Assembly (NCBI GenBank): GCA_030267965.1
Contig: BRYA01000138.1
Span: forward strand, 36,066 to 51,157
Length of the DNA stretch: 15,092 nucleotides
Reading direction: 5' to 3'
Origin: Triparma columacea
Lineage: Eukaryota > Sar > Bolidophyceae > Parmales > Triparmaceae
The position numbers were made by a program, and so were the translations under genes. Positions 1 to 9,128 of the stretch are shown in pieces. Under the pieces are notes generated by a model. That model was given only the letters and a program-made list of their open reading frames with translations. It did no database searches and was not told the DNA's origin. The stretch's first letter is position 1. Each line of letters opens with the position of its first letter.

Positions 1-54
1 CCCCCTCCACCCCACCCCCCCCCCCCCCACCTCCTCCTCCCCTCTCATCCTTAC

Positions 55-1536
55 CTCCGTCGCCCCGTTTTCCTTCCCTACATCGACCAGTGGAATGAAG
101 AGATTAAGGCAGTGCGTAATATGTCCCCTCCCCTTCTCCCCCCCCCCCAGCAGCGTCGGTCCGTCCCTATGCCAGACCTGAACGTCCGGTTCCTTCCCCT
201 CCTCCCTCCCCCATGCGTGCACGACCCCGGCGTAGAGGACCTCAACCGTCCCGGCGTCGCTGGCCCCGAAAACCCTCTTGACGTAGTCCATTATCTTGGC
301 GTTACCAGTCACGACACCAACGTCGACCTTGTACCTGTTGTCGAGCCTGTTACCCGGGCGGTGCCTGACTTCGTTGAAATCGAACTCGTCCTCAAGCGTC
401 AGCCCTCTCGGTGTGAGCTGCTCGGACATCAAGTCGTCAAACGCCTTACTAGCCATTTTTCTCAAACCCTCAACCTCCCCCACCGTTAACACGGGATCCG
501 GGTGGTACACGACCCCCTGCTCATGGAACGTACCCGCGGCATCCTCGGGGGAAGCTCCGGAGATGTCACAGGTTGCAGCGTCAGCGTCCCCCCCCCCCAA
601 TCCTTCTGACGGCCTGCCATTCACGCCCGACCCGGCGGAGGAAGCTGCCTTCACCGTAGACCAGGCGTAGCGGGCGGCTTCGGAGCCAGGACCGACGCCG
701 CGGGCGATGCGACCGAGCTCGACGCCGTGCCTCCACCTCTCTAAAACTGAGGTTACTTGGGAGTCTGGGCCAAACTTGGCTGCCCCAACTTTCAGGAATT
801 TTCTTAATGCCTTGCCAACGCCCGTCGATTTCAGCACTCGAGCATAAGGAAGGGGGTACTCTCGTCCCATCTCAGCGACGATTGCGCAGCCTTCAAGCCA
901 GACCTCCTTGCCCCCTGCAGACATGGCGTCCGAACACTTATCTATCCTCTCCCTGTAAACCCCCAGCTCGAACACCTCTAACATTCTCCTGAATCCCCTC
1001 CCGTAGTACCCCTCTTTGACCCTCGCGATCTCCACGAACTGCCACTGCGCCCTCGGCACGATGACAAGACCATCACAAGCCGCCGCCACAGTCATCCAGA
1101 ACTCACCCCAAGCCGAGGTCCTAAGGAGCGTCATCCTCGAGTGATCCTTTATCAGACCCTCGCACGCGACGAGTATGCTCCTCCACTTAGGGCTGTTCAG
1201 CTGGAACGCCCCAGGTATGATACCACCAACGACAGCCACAGAATCAACTGAGAAATTTGACCTGAACCTACCGTACATCTGCCTGTCGCTCTTTGACGAG
1301 TGCGTTACCGTGATCTTCAAAGTATCTCTGCAAGTGTCAGGCTCCGGCTTCACCTCCATCTCATCAGGCAACAAATCCAGGTCGTCCCTGTCGTCCCATG
1401 TACAGTCGAGGCAGCGACCGTCAGACTTGGCGGCCTTGGATATCTTTGACCACCAAGAGGAAGCGTGGGTGGCAGCCTCGTTAGCACCGAGCTTCTCCAT
1501 CTCGGGGTCGTTTGTTATCCCATGTTCTGAGGACAT
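55..1536 (-). CDS. PhyH-like Fe(II)/2-oxoglutarate dioxygenase with long N-terminal extension (3' end beyond window)
   Basis: This is an uninterrupted minus-strand frame of 494 codons. It starts at ATG 1536-1534, the first ATG after an in-frame TAA, and ends at a likely donor (GTAAGG from 54 downward), so the rest lies outside the window. The C-terminal third looks like the phytanoyl-CoA dioxygenase superfamily. QVWHRDG at about residues 453-459 supplies the HxD iron ligands (H456, D458). It is followed by HITHCLNLFIPLVDV and KENGATEV, typical of the strands after HxD. The distal His and the Arg that binds 2-oxoglutarate would lie in the missing exon(s). Residues about 230-290 (VLKSTGVGKALRKFLK, then VLERW) faintly recall the TFIIS N-terminal helical fold, which is only a suggestion. 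The first 230 residues are unrecognised. Two 11-base C runs (138-148, 588-598) encode Gly stretches and the frame holds across both. The substrate is unknown. The gene is transcribed away from the methyltransferase gene. Confidence 0.8.
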
Positions 1537-1890
1537 CGTCGCGCTTTTCGATGGAGGGATTGAAGGATTTAAGGGATTAGGGATTATAATTTAATGTATA
1601 CTGTGGGTTTGTTGATAATGGTTATATTTGAGATCGCGTAAACCTAATTATGGTGAAAATAACGTCAGAATGGCTTCAGAAAGAGCACAAAAGTATGGAA
1701 GAAATTGTTGGAGACAGAACAAAACATTGGAAATCTCTCAGATTCAAACTAGCCGATATTTAAGAAACAGCGGTCTGGTATTTGCATTCGTTCTCAGCAA
1801 ATCCCTTGTTTTTGAGGCCATTGAGCAGTTGTTAGAAGTCATATATCTCTTGCAGCTTCCATCGTCGTCATCTCATCCCTTCCTCTCCTC
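1537..1890. promoter_or_regulatory. Divergent intergenic region (dioxygenase / methyltransferase)
   Basis: These 354 bases separate two start codons that point away from each other, so promoters of both genes must lie here or in unrecognised 5' UTR introns. The stretch is richer in A+T than the flanking exons, especially 1570-1700. I see no clear TATA box or strong repeat. A short open frame at 1628-1906 has no recognisable product and is not called. Confidence 0.5.
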
Positions 1891-2962
1891 ATGTCGTCAA
1901 TTGTAACGTCAACCGACCCCAACCTCGAGACATGCACGTCAACCGACCCCAACCTCGAGACATGCACTATGACGGTCGGTTCGTGGTCTGTTTCCTATTA
2001 CCAATTCAAATCGGACTTGTATGCACTGACAACCCAGTCAAATGTCAACAAGAAGTCTGACTTGACCGGCCTAAGGGCTTGGAACACCGGGATAATCAGG
2101 CTCGCCAGCTGGCTGTTAGGCAGGCGCGAGGTCGTTGCTGGTCGGTCTGCCGTGGAGCTTGGGTGTGGCGTCGGTGTCTTGGGTCTGCTTCTTGGGGGAG
2201 AGCTCTGTGCTGGCAAAGTCGTCTGCACAGACGGGAGAAAGGATGTGATCGATATTGCGAAGATGAACTTGAGGGGGGAGTGTAATGTTAGGGCGGAGAT
2301 CATGAGCTGGGAGGATGTTGAAGCGAGGGGGAGGGTTGGGAAGGGGGATGTTGTTGTTGGTTGTGAGGTGAGGCAGGGCGACAAGCGAAGCGAGTCTCGT
2401 TAACTCGTCGCCAAAACTCCTTCTCTCATATCTTTCCTACTCCCTGCAGCTTCTCTACTATGAGACTGATGTCAAGGTTTTGGTGGAGTGCATCGAAAGC
2501 GTTTTGGAGGTTCGTGATGTGGCCTCTCAAATCTCGGGGGGAGGGTCGGTGGAAGGGATCCCTTTGCTCGCCCCGCCGATGGCGGTCCTTTGCCACAACA
2601 TCCGGCGCTTCGAAATCCCTGCAGAGTTCGTCGAGCACTGCGGCAACAATGGGCTCAAGGCTTACGCCATCATGGGGCGTGCAGAGATTTACGACAAAAA
2701 TTCCGCGAATGAGGAGGAGGGGGAGGGGGGTGATCTGGACTTTGACTACTACGGGCAGGCAAAACTCTGGTGCGTAGTGCGGAATGAGGACGAAGGGGAT
2801 TTCCTCAAGTTCATAGAGAAGAGCAAAAGGGGGAAGGGGGAGGGGAAGGAGATGCTCTTGGAGTTGGAGAGATGGGTTGACGAGGTTTGGGATAAGGAGT
2901 GCGGGGGGGGAGAGAATATCGAGGATGCACTCCCCGCATGGGTGGGCGAGGAGGAGGATTGA
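1891..2962 (+). CDS. Class I SAM-dependent (lysine-type) methyltransferase, Methyltransf_16 / METTL21-FAM86-like
   Basis: Two exons, 1891-2367 and 2450-2962, are joined in phase 0 over an 82-nt intron (GTGAGG...CTGCAG) to give 329 residues. SAM-binding motif I is ELGCGVGVLG at residues 89-98. An acidic motif II follows at D114 (VVCTDG). An EIMSWED strand and DVVVGCELLYYE then span the splice junction, matching the place of the DxxY signature of the METTL21/FAM86 lysine methyltransferases, with Glu in place of the usual Asp (E159-L-L-Y). The upstream LRAWNTG segment fits the substrate-side entry of this family. The family usually methylates a lysine on a specific partner protein (chaperones, eEF2 or others in known members). 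The target here cannot be inferred. A perfect 30-nt duplication adds ten residues near the N-terminus. If translation began at the later ATG 1969, the duplication would be 5' UTR. Confidence 0.85.
1906..1965 (+). repeat. Perfect 2 x 30-nt tandem duplication, in frame
   Basis: The units at 1906-1935 and 1936-1965 are identical and each encodes the ten residues TSTDPNLETC. The duplication sits between ATG 1891 and ATG 1969. It therefore either lengthens the methyltransferase N-terminus or lies in its leader. The lack of any mismatch suggests a recent event. Confidence 0.95.
2376..2412 (+). other. Imperfect hairpin with AAGCGAAGCGAGTC motif in methyltransferase intron
   Basis: Within the 82-nt intron, GGCGAC near 2377-2382 is complementary to GTCGCC near 2407-2412. 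The inner GAG/CTC can extend the stem with a bulge. The 5' arm includes AAGCGAAGCGAGTC (2383-2396), which recurs exactly at 9693-9706 in an intron of the TLC gene, in the opposite sense relative to its host gene. Confidence 0.55.
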
Positions 2963-3078
2963 AATTTTCCACAGATAATTTGTAAGACCAAAATATCAAA
3001 AATTCATTCCAATGATTCTGAAGGCTGACCTGATCGTGGAGCCTCTCCTTCCTCAGAATTCACACTTCGTTTTGGCCC

Positions 3079-5730
3079 ATGGTGCTCAAGTTAGCTGCCA
3101 CTCTAGACATCACAGAACTCGGGCGAGTATGCGGGGGCGTGAACGTCGACATTCCGATCGACAAGTACTACGAGGAGGTCCAATTATTGTGGAGGCCTTT
3201 GCTCTCGGCCTCGGGACCCAAGCAGACTGACCTATATTCCCTTCCTGTGGACTATAGGGCGAGGACCATGGAGACTATTGGCAAGTCGTGGATCAGGTAC
3301 ACATATGTCGTCAACCCTTTCTATGTCCCAAAGGAACTAGGCAATATTGGCGGAATCCAGATTACGGTTTCTGCCATCCCCATGGGCAAAACTGCCCCAA
3401 GTTTCATTTCATCTTCTGTCATAATGGGCAGGTAAGTCTCTCTAGTCAATAACATCTTCGATTCCCGATCTTTTGGCCCTTTCGGGGGGTCCAGATGCTC
3501 CACTTCTCTTTCCAAATCAAGACCAACCCCGGACTTCCCCCGATTCCCCCCATCTTCCTCCCGCTTTCAGGCAGCGGCCTCCCACCGCGTTCGCGATGAG
3601 CGACTTCTACCCTGGAGGTCAAGATTTAAAGTTCGACGTCAAGTCTTTCATGCTCGATGATGACGACAGGTGTTACATCAAGAATCCTGTCATGTTGGGG
3701 TCCCCCTCGTGTCTGCCGATCTTCTTCAAGGACACGCACAAGTTGGGTTACATCGAGATTGGTTTGAACCTCATCGGTCCCTCTTGCGTCCCTGTACGCA
3801 ATTGGCTCGAGTCGGGAGAATTCTGCATGAACGTTTGCAACTCGAACGGCGAAATCGTCCCTGTGAGACTCAGTCACGTCGAGGAGGACGTCTCGATCTC
3901 ATTCGCCTCCATCCAGAAAAGGGGAACTTCTACGAAGGCAACTGACCCAATCAGGACGGTTCTGAAGTACTTCGACTCCCGCGATGTCGACCTGGGTGGG
4001 CCCATGGTTCCTATTATCCGTTTCCGCGTCCAAAAGATCACCGACAAGCTCAACTTGGGGGCCGGCCAGACAAGCTGTCGCATCAAGATATGGGGGACTG
4101 GGAGGTATGCGACCGTTCCTCCTTGTATCACGCCTCCATTTCTAGTCAAGAGCAAGAACCCGAAGGTGAGGGATGGGGCTCCCTTTTTTGGTAACGCGCC
4201 TTACATCACATCAACCGATTAACCCTCTAACATGTTTCTATTCTATCGTCCTCAGTACAAGAACGCCCCTTCGTCCTTAGGGTATGTAACCAGCACCAGC
4301 ACCAAAAGCAACTTTGGGCAGTATACCCCAGCACAGAACCACAGCTTCAACAATGCATTGAAGCGGACGAGCACAGAGGAGGATGCCTCCTTGCTGCTGG
4401 ACCTGTGGGGTGCTGGGACCCCCAAGGCAAAGCAGCAGAAGCTAACCCTACCGGGGAAGCGAAAAGTGAAACCTACACCAAAACAAGCAGCAAAGGTGAA
4501 ACCTACACCAAAGGTGAAACCTACAGCAAAGGCGAAACCTACAGCAAAGGAGAAACCTACAGCAAAGGAGAAACCTACAGCAAAGGAGAAACCTACAGCA
4601 AAGGAGAAGCACAGGTTTGAGGAAGCGAAGAAGGTCCAGGAAGACTTCAAAGATGAGGAGGCTAGGGAGGCGGGGCAGCGCTTTGTGACGGACTTTGCGG
4701 CCTTCATGGCAAAAAGGAGTAAAGGGCTGAAGGATCGTGATGTCCTCGTTGATGGGAAGTTGGTGCTAGCGAAAGCGCTTGCGATGGATATTGCAGTTCG
4801 TTATAGGTTTAAGGTTAAGGACGAGAAGAGCTTTCAGTTAGTGATCCCGCCTGGGTTCCCATCACACCAGCCCAGAACTGCTTTGGAGAGCACAACTGAA
4901 GTCCATGGCGAGCCGAGTTTGGAGTCTTACACAGAGAAGCTTGCTGGTATCCTTGGTATTTCACTGCCGGAGAAAAAGGCAGCGGAGGCCGAGGTGCGGG
5001 ATAACTTTTCAGGAGATGAGGAGGAGGCAGCAGCGCAACGTTACGTCACGGAACTCGGCGCCTTTCTGGCATTGCCAAGAAGGCGCCAAGCTGGCCATGG
5101 AGGTGAGAACAGCGAGGAATGTGGGATGGCGAGCAAAGTGGGGCGACGACCGAAGGGAGTCGTGGAGGGGGTGGGAGCACAACACGCATGACCACACACA
5201 CCACTCATGACCAACCCCAACCCTTCTCTCAACCTGCTTTCGTCGCAGGTGAATTCGTCCTTCTCGACGGAAAGTTGGTCATGGTGAAAGCACGTACTAT
5301 AGAGATTGCGAGTCGTACGGGTTTTGTGTTGATGGGTGACACAAAGAGCTGCCGCCTGATGGTCCCTCCTGGTTGGCCTACACACGAGCCGAGAACAATA
5401 AGTGAAAGTAGTAATATAGTGGGTGGCATGCCAGGGATGGAGGCGTACTTGAGGCGACTTGCTGGCGTACTTGGTGTTTTGCTGCCGGAGAGGGAGGAGG
5501 GGGAAGACGACATTGGAGAGGGCAGCAGTGAGGAGTGGCAGGGCATGGCGTCGGAAGGGCCAAGCGACGACGGCATTGTTGGCAGCCGTGTCGCTGGCAG
5601 CCGTGTCTTTGGCAACCCAAACGAGGGCGCTATTGTTGGTCATCATGCCTCGATGGCCATAGCGTCCGGCTTGTTGTGTGGGGGCGGCAGCGGCGGCGGC
5701 GGCGGTGGCGGGGCGCATCAACAGGGTTAG
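3079..5730 (+). CDS. Unknown protein with KPTAK-type repeat linker and duplicated C-terminal module
   Basis: Exons 3079-3431, 3571-4165, 4256-5102 and 5249-5730 join with consistent phases over introns of 139, 90 and 146 nt to give about 758 residues. I do not recognise the family. Residues 1-316 look like folded, beta-rich sequence. A stretch ending in IRFRVQKITDKL, then CRIKIW and TPPFLVKSK, loosely recalls the end of a beta-sandwich DNA-binding domain, but this is weak. A basic low-complexity linker (18-nt repeats at 4496-4603) follows. Then come two homologous modules: copy A (4676-4978) and copy B (5036-5102 plus 5249-5496). Both run QRxVTxxxAF, VLxDGKLV, xVPPGxPxHxPRT or IPPGFPSHQPRT, YxxxLAGxLGxxLPE. 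Intron 3 interrupts only copy B. The C-terminus is Gly-rich. The basic linker with a possible DNA-binding fold suggests a nuclear role, which is inference. The start is the first ATG in frame. Confidence 0.72.
4496..4603 (+). repeat. 18-nt coding tandem repeat (6 units)
   Basis: Six adjacent 18-nt units (4496, 4514, 4532, 4550, 4568, 4586) encode VKPTPK, VKPTAK, AKPTAK and then three copies of EKPTAK. The last three units are identical, while the earlier ones differ by one to three bases. A diverged unit lies upstream near 4466-4483. The encoded strip is basic and Pro/Thr/Ala-rich, resembling histone H1-like tails in composition, and acts as a linker between the two halves of the protein. Confidence 0.95.
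4676..5496 (+). repeat. Intragenic duplication of a roughly 100-residue protein module
   Basis: Copy A occupies 4676-4978. Copy B occupies 5036-5102 and, after an intron, 5249-5496. The two align without gaps over the second half: VDGKLVLAKA with LDGKLVMVKA, VIPPGFPSHQPRT with MVPPGWPTHEPRT, and KLAGILGISLPE with RLAGVLGVLLPE. The copies have clearly diverged in sequence, so this is an older duplication than the 18-nt repeat array. Confidence 0.85.
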
Positions 5731-6091
5731 GGCGCAGGTTAGCTTGTTTTTGTTTGGTTTGGTCAGATTGACAACGAGACGGTCTAGGGGGGGGTGTTTG
5801 CATTGGGTTCGGGGTTAAAATAGGGAAAAGTGTTGTGCGATGTTTAAAAGAACAGTTGACTTGCATACGGGCGAGAGCGGAGCGATGCTTAAGCGAAGCT
5901 AGAATTGAGGAGGGGGCATTACGTTGCCGTCAATATCTGTAACCCTTTTTGTCGTGTACATTAGGAATTTTCTCTGGACCCGACCCAAGATTCCAAAGTA
6001 AAGATTTTGTCAGGTGCGGATTTCCAATTTAAGGCTGAATTCCCTGTTGTTCTTCGTCGTTTTTTTCCTCTTCCACTCAATAGTTGCCCAG
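5731..6091 (+). promoter_or_regulatory. Intergenic spacer plus probable 5' UTR intron of the SEC14 gene
   Basis: From 5731 to about 6010 there is no gene. A GCGAAGC-type stretch (GGAGCGATGCTTAAGCGAAGC, about 5879-5899) resembles the dispersed motif seen in two introns. At 6011 CAG is followed by GTGCGG, and a T/C-rich tract ends in CCCAG at 6087-6091, immediately before ATG 6092. This looks like a 78-nt intron (6014-6091) ending right at the start codon. The alternative, that 6014 onward codes for a signal peptide, fails because that open frame begins with GTG and has no ATG before 6092. Confidence 0.55.
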
Positions 6092-7240
6092 ATGTCTACC
6101 CCGGAAGAACGCGCAGTACAGGAAGCCCTGCCCATGGACGCAACAGAAGCTGAAATCTTAGAAAAGCTAAAGAAGGACCTCGGGGAGGACATGATTGCTA
6201 AAATGTCCCTCACCCAAGTACTACAATGCATCAGGGGGTGGCAAACAGAGAAGGATAGATACGACGCTACGATTACTAACGTTAGGAGGATCATCGAGTT
6301 TAAGGAGCAAGCTAGGAGTGAGTACAGTTGGTCGTTTGGGAGGAGGGGAAGAGGGAGAGGGGGGGGGTGGGGGGGGCTTAGGGGGGGCTCCCTAGCAGAG
6401 GGGGGCACTGAGAGGGAGGGCTGAGGGAAGGGAGCAGGGGAGGAAAGATCATGCAAGGTTATACAAATTTTCGCATGAAGGTTGTAAGAATGCTAACACT
6501 CAAGCTCGGATCGCTCTCCTTGCGCAGCATACGACCTTCTTACTGAGCCCAACGAAGACGTCGACTTCTTTCTTAAGCACTGGGGCTCTGAAATCTACGG
6601 CCAGGACGCTGAGGGACACTACATCTGGATGGAAGGTGTGAGAGTGATCCACGCCCCCGAGCTCTTGGACCGCTTTGATGATGAACACATGAAAAATACT
6701 CGCTCTGTTCTCATGGAGGCCCTTGAGATCAAAAAGGGCAATGTTTTCCGTGATGACCAGAACCCCATCTACAAGCACATCTACGTCTTCGACCTTAGCG
6801 GGGTCGCAGTTTCGCACTTCAGCGCCGGAGTCAGGAGGGTGGTCAAGAATGTCGTCGTAGAAATGGGGAACATTTACCCAGAGAGCGTGACTAAGATGAT
6901 CTTTGTCAACGCGCCTTTCATCTTCAGGGCCATTTGGGGAACTATCACGCCGTGGCTTCACCCCATCACCAAAGAGAAGACGCAGATCGTAGGTTCAGGG
7001 AAGGCCATTATTAAGGCATTTGAGAAGGCGGGCGTCTCCATTGACAACGTCCCAGAATCTCTCGGGGGGACCTGCAAGAAGACAACCCTCACAGAGCTCA
7101 TTGAGAAATGGAGAGTCGAGGGACTCCCAGGGTCCAAGGAGAAGGCGGCGGGAGGAGCTACGTCGAAGGTAGAGCTACAAATCGACGGTTTATCGGAAGG
7201 GGTCGCCAAGGTGGACGTTGGGAAGGAGGCGGCGGCCTAA
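6092..7240 (+). CDS. CRAL-TRIO / SEC14-domain lipid-transfer protein
   Basis: Exons 6092-6317 and 6528-7240 join over a 210-nt intron (GTGAGT...GCGCAG, with a branch-like TGCTAAC at 6491). This gives 312 residues. The N-terminal part (about 20-75) resembles the helical CRAL-TRIO N domain, with LTQVLQCIRGW corresponding to the usual leucine/arginine-rich stretch. The lipid-binding core covers about 105-260: YVFDLSGVAVSHF at 161-173, then NIYPE at 190-194, then FVNAPFIFRAIWGTITPWL at 201-219, and finally VPESLGGTC at 250-258. These are the family hallmarks in the right order. Members exchange phosphatidylinositol, phosphatidylcholine or other lipids between membranes. The ligand here is not evident. 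The C-terminal tail is Ala/Glu/Lys-rich, and no GOLD or membrane segment is seen. The G-rich 5' half of the intron (6340-6440) is remarkable. Confidence 0.87.
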
Positions 7241-7400
7241 GTAGGAGTGGGAGGGGGGGTTGGGGAGAAATTTTAAAGCTTGGGTGTTTCGGTAAAAGGG
7301 TTTAGGTTCTCTTTGGTTAAATGGCACTAGGTTGTCTCGTCATGCGCTTGTAGGTCTTTTGGGGCAAGTATGCACATAAGGAGCTTTTGCAGAGCTAGAC
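7241..7400. other. Downstream flank of the SEC14 gene
   Basis: This is presumably 3' UTR and termination region. It contains a G-rich patch just after the stop (7244-7265) and then normal composition. I see no RNA gene or repeat in it. Confidence 0.5.
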
Positions 7401-7870
7401 CATCTAAAAAGGACCATGAAATAAGTTAAAAAAAAATTTCCTTATAACCCCATTTTGAATTATTATACTCTTTAATTATATATATAGTTCAATGTATGAT
7501 GAAATACAATCCTCCTATATTTTCAATGATTATAGAATGATATTATGATTTTTGTGAAAACGATTTTTATCATTTATTCTTTAACATTTATTTTTACCCC
7601 TATATATATTAATGATTGTTCAATAGATATAAATTGTAAATATTAAAAAATTTAGAGTCGATTTAAAATTATTTTGAGTGTCGCATCGACATTTTCTTAT
7701 TGGATATTATTGATCAAGTTGTGTATACAAAAATGATCCTTTATGATATATGTATTTCCTAACTTCAAATAGATGCATTGGTAATACTCTGACATTTTTA
7801 CACATTTAAACCCGAAATCTTTAGTTGTGACACCTTCGTCTGTCGTGTACTGATTACGGAACGATAACTG
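7401..7870. other. AT-rich intergenic block without recognisable genes
   Basis: This block is far richer in A+T than anything else in the window, with A/T runs such as TATATATATA near 7477-7488 and TATATATAT near 7602. No convincing open frame or RNA gene is visible. A minus-strand frame at 7697-7981 has no recognisable product and overlaps the TcdA start. A 6-bp inverted repeat (GTCGAT 7657-7662 and ATCGAC 7685-7690) is too short to mean much. The block could be a promoter-bearing spacer, a decayed mobile element or inserted organellar DNA. The sequence alone does not decide. Confidence 0.7.
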
Positions 7871-7946
7871 AGTTAACATTGTGTTTCTATTAGTTTGCTG
7901 GAATATACTTTTCTCCCTCCCATCGAGCTCCGACCTCAGCCAGGAC

Positions 7947-9037
7947 ATGGAAATGGCTCCACGAACCTCTTTTAGCCTCATCTTTCTCTCACTACTTCTT
8001 CTTCTTCATGGATCACAACCCTTCTCTGGTACCACCAACAATATCCCATCTCACGCTGAGCTGTTTGGGGGAGTTGGTCGGCTCTACAGGGCAACTTCAG
8101 CTCCTGAGAAGAGTCTTGCAAAGTTGGAGAACGCGAACGTATTGGTGGTGGGGATTGGGGGTGTCGGGAGTTGGGTGGCCGAGGCGCTTTGCAGGTCTGG
8201 AGTGGGTTCGCTTGCTCTCTGTGACTTGGACGATGTTTGTGTGTCCAACATCAATAGGCAAGTTCAGGCAACGGTCCCGACCGTCGGTCAAATGAAGGTG
8301 AGGAGTGATACCAACGCCCATAAGTCCCATTACCTCACCCCTCCCACTTCTATCCCTACCCAAAGGTCGACGCCCTCACCTCTCAACTTTTGTCGATAAA
8401 CCCTAACATCTCCGTGACGAAGATTATGGATTTCGTCACCGCTTCAAATATAGATTCAGTTTGTGATTTTTCCTCCTTCACTGTAGTGGTAGATTGCATT
8501 GATGACGCGAGGGATAAGGCTGCCATAATAAACAAATGCCATGAGACAGGGACGACGGTCGTGACTGTGGGTGGAGGCGCTGGGCTTCGAGACCCGACCC
8601 AGATAGCAATCAAGGACATTACGAAGGCAGGTGATGACAAGCTCCTCTTCTGGGTGAGGAAGGTGAGGAAAGGCGGGCGGGCGGGGGGCCAGAGGAGTAT
8701 AGAAGCACACACAACACTTACCCCTTTTATGCAGCACCTCCGTCAAAAATACGGTTTCCCTGGCGGTCCAAAGAATGGCCAGAAGAACAATCACCGACCA
8801 AAAAAGTGGGGAGTTTGGGCAGTTTCCTCCGAGGAGAGGTCTCCATCATCTAAGACCACCCTTCCTCCTGGTCCCGGGGGCTCACTGAGGCGATGCGATA
8901 GCCACCTCGGTACTGCAGTCTTCACAACGGGGGCTCTCGGATTTGCCGCGGCCTCCAAGGTGGTCGACATGATAGTTCATGAAGAGTTGATTAAGGTTGA
9001 CATTCGGAAAGTAGATGGCCGAGGGGACAATGATTGA
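7947..9037 (+). CDS. tcdA: TcdA-type tRNA threonylcarbamoyladenosine (t6A37) dehydratase, E1-like, with N-terminal signal sequence
   Basis: Exons 7947-8297, 8366-8662 and 8735-9037 join in phase 0 over introns of 68 and 72 nt into 316 residues. The protein follows the TcdA/CsdL layout closely. AELFGGVGRLY at 37-47 corresponds to the family's RFGG-RLY. The nucleotide loop is VVGIGGVGSW (67-76), followed by DLDDVCVSNINRQ (93-105) with the NxxRQ ATP-contact motif, then VVVDCIDDARDKAA (157-170), DPTQI (193-197), and a C-terminal GTAVFTTGALGFAAAS. The enzyme uses ATP to cyclise t6A at position 37 of ANN-decoding tRNAs. Residues 1 to about 25 form a signal-like segment with a run of leucines, absent from bacterial TcdA, so import into an organelle or membrane anchoring is likely. 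The first intron ends in AAAG rather than CAG. Intron 2 is 72 nt without stop codons, so its retention would keep the frame. GTG 7881 upstream is not a credible start. Confidence 0.9.
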
Positions 9038-9128
9038 GTCCTTTTACTAAAAGAATATGCCAAGGGTTTGTTAATTATCACCTGCGCTCTATCATTCATG
9101 ATTTATGCACCACGTGCCTACCCCCCCC

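Noticed and set aside
4252..4707. Minus-strand open frame of 151 codons with FAVGFS repeats
   Set aside because: It is the antisense shadow of the 18-nt coding repeat, and the plus strand carries consistent splicing and the duplicated module.
5041..5721. Minus-strand open frame of 226 codons
   Set aside because: It is opposite exon 4 and intron 3 of the unknown gene, has low-complexity Ala/His/Pro content and shows no family.
6014..6091. Signal peptide on the SEC14 protein
   Set aside because: The upstream frame begins with GTG, not ATG, and has the borders of an intron. SEC14 proteins are normally cytosolic.
7657..7690. Short inverted repeat in the AT-rich block as a transposon end
   Set aside because: It has only six paired bases, no target-site duplication and no transposase sequence nearby.
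7697..7981. Minus-strand open frame in the AT-rich block
   Set aside because: The product is not recognisable, and it overlaps the tcdA signal-sequence exon on the other strand.
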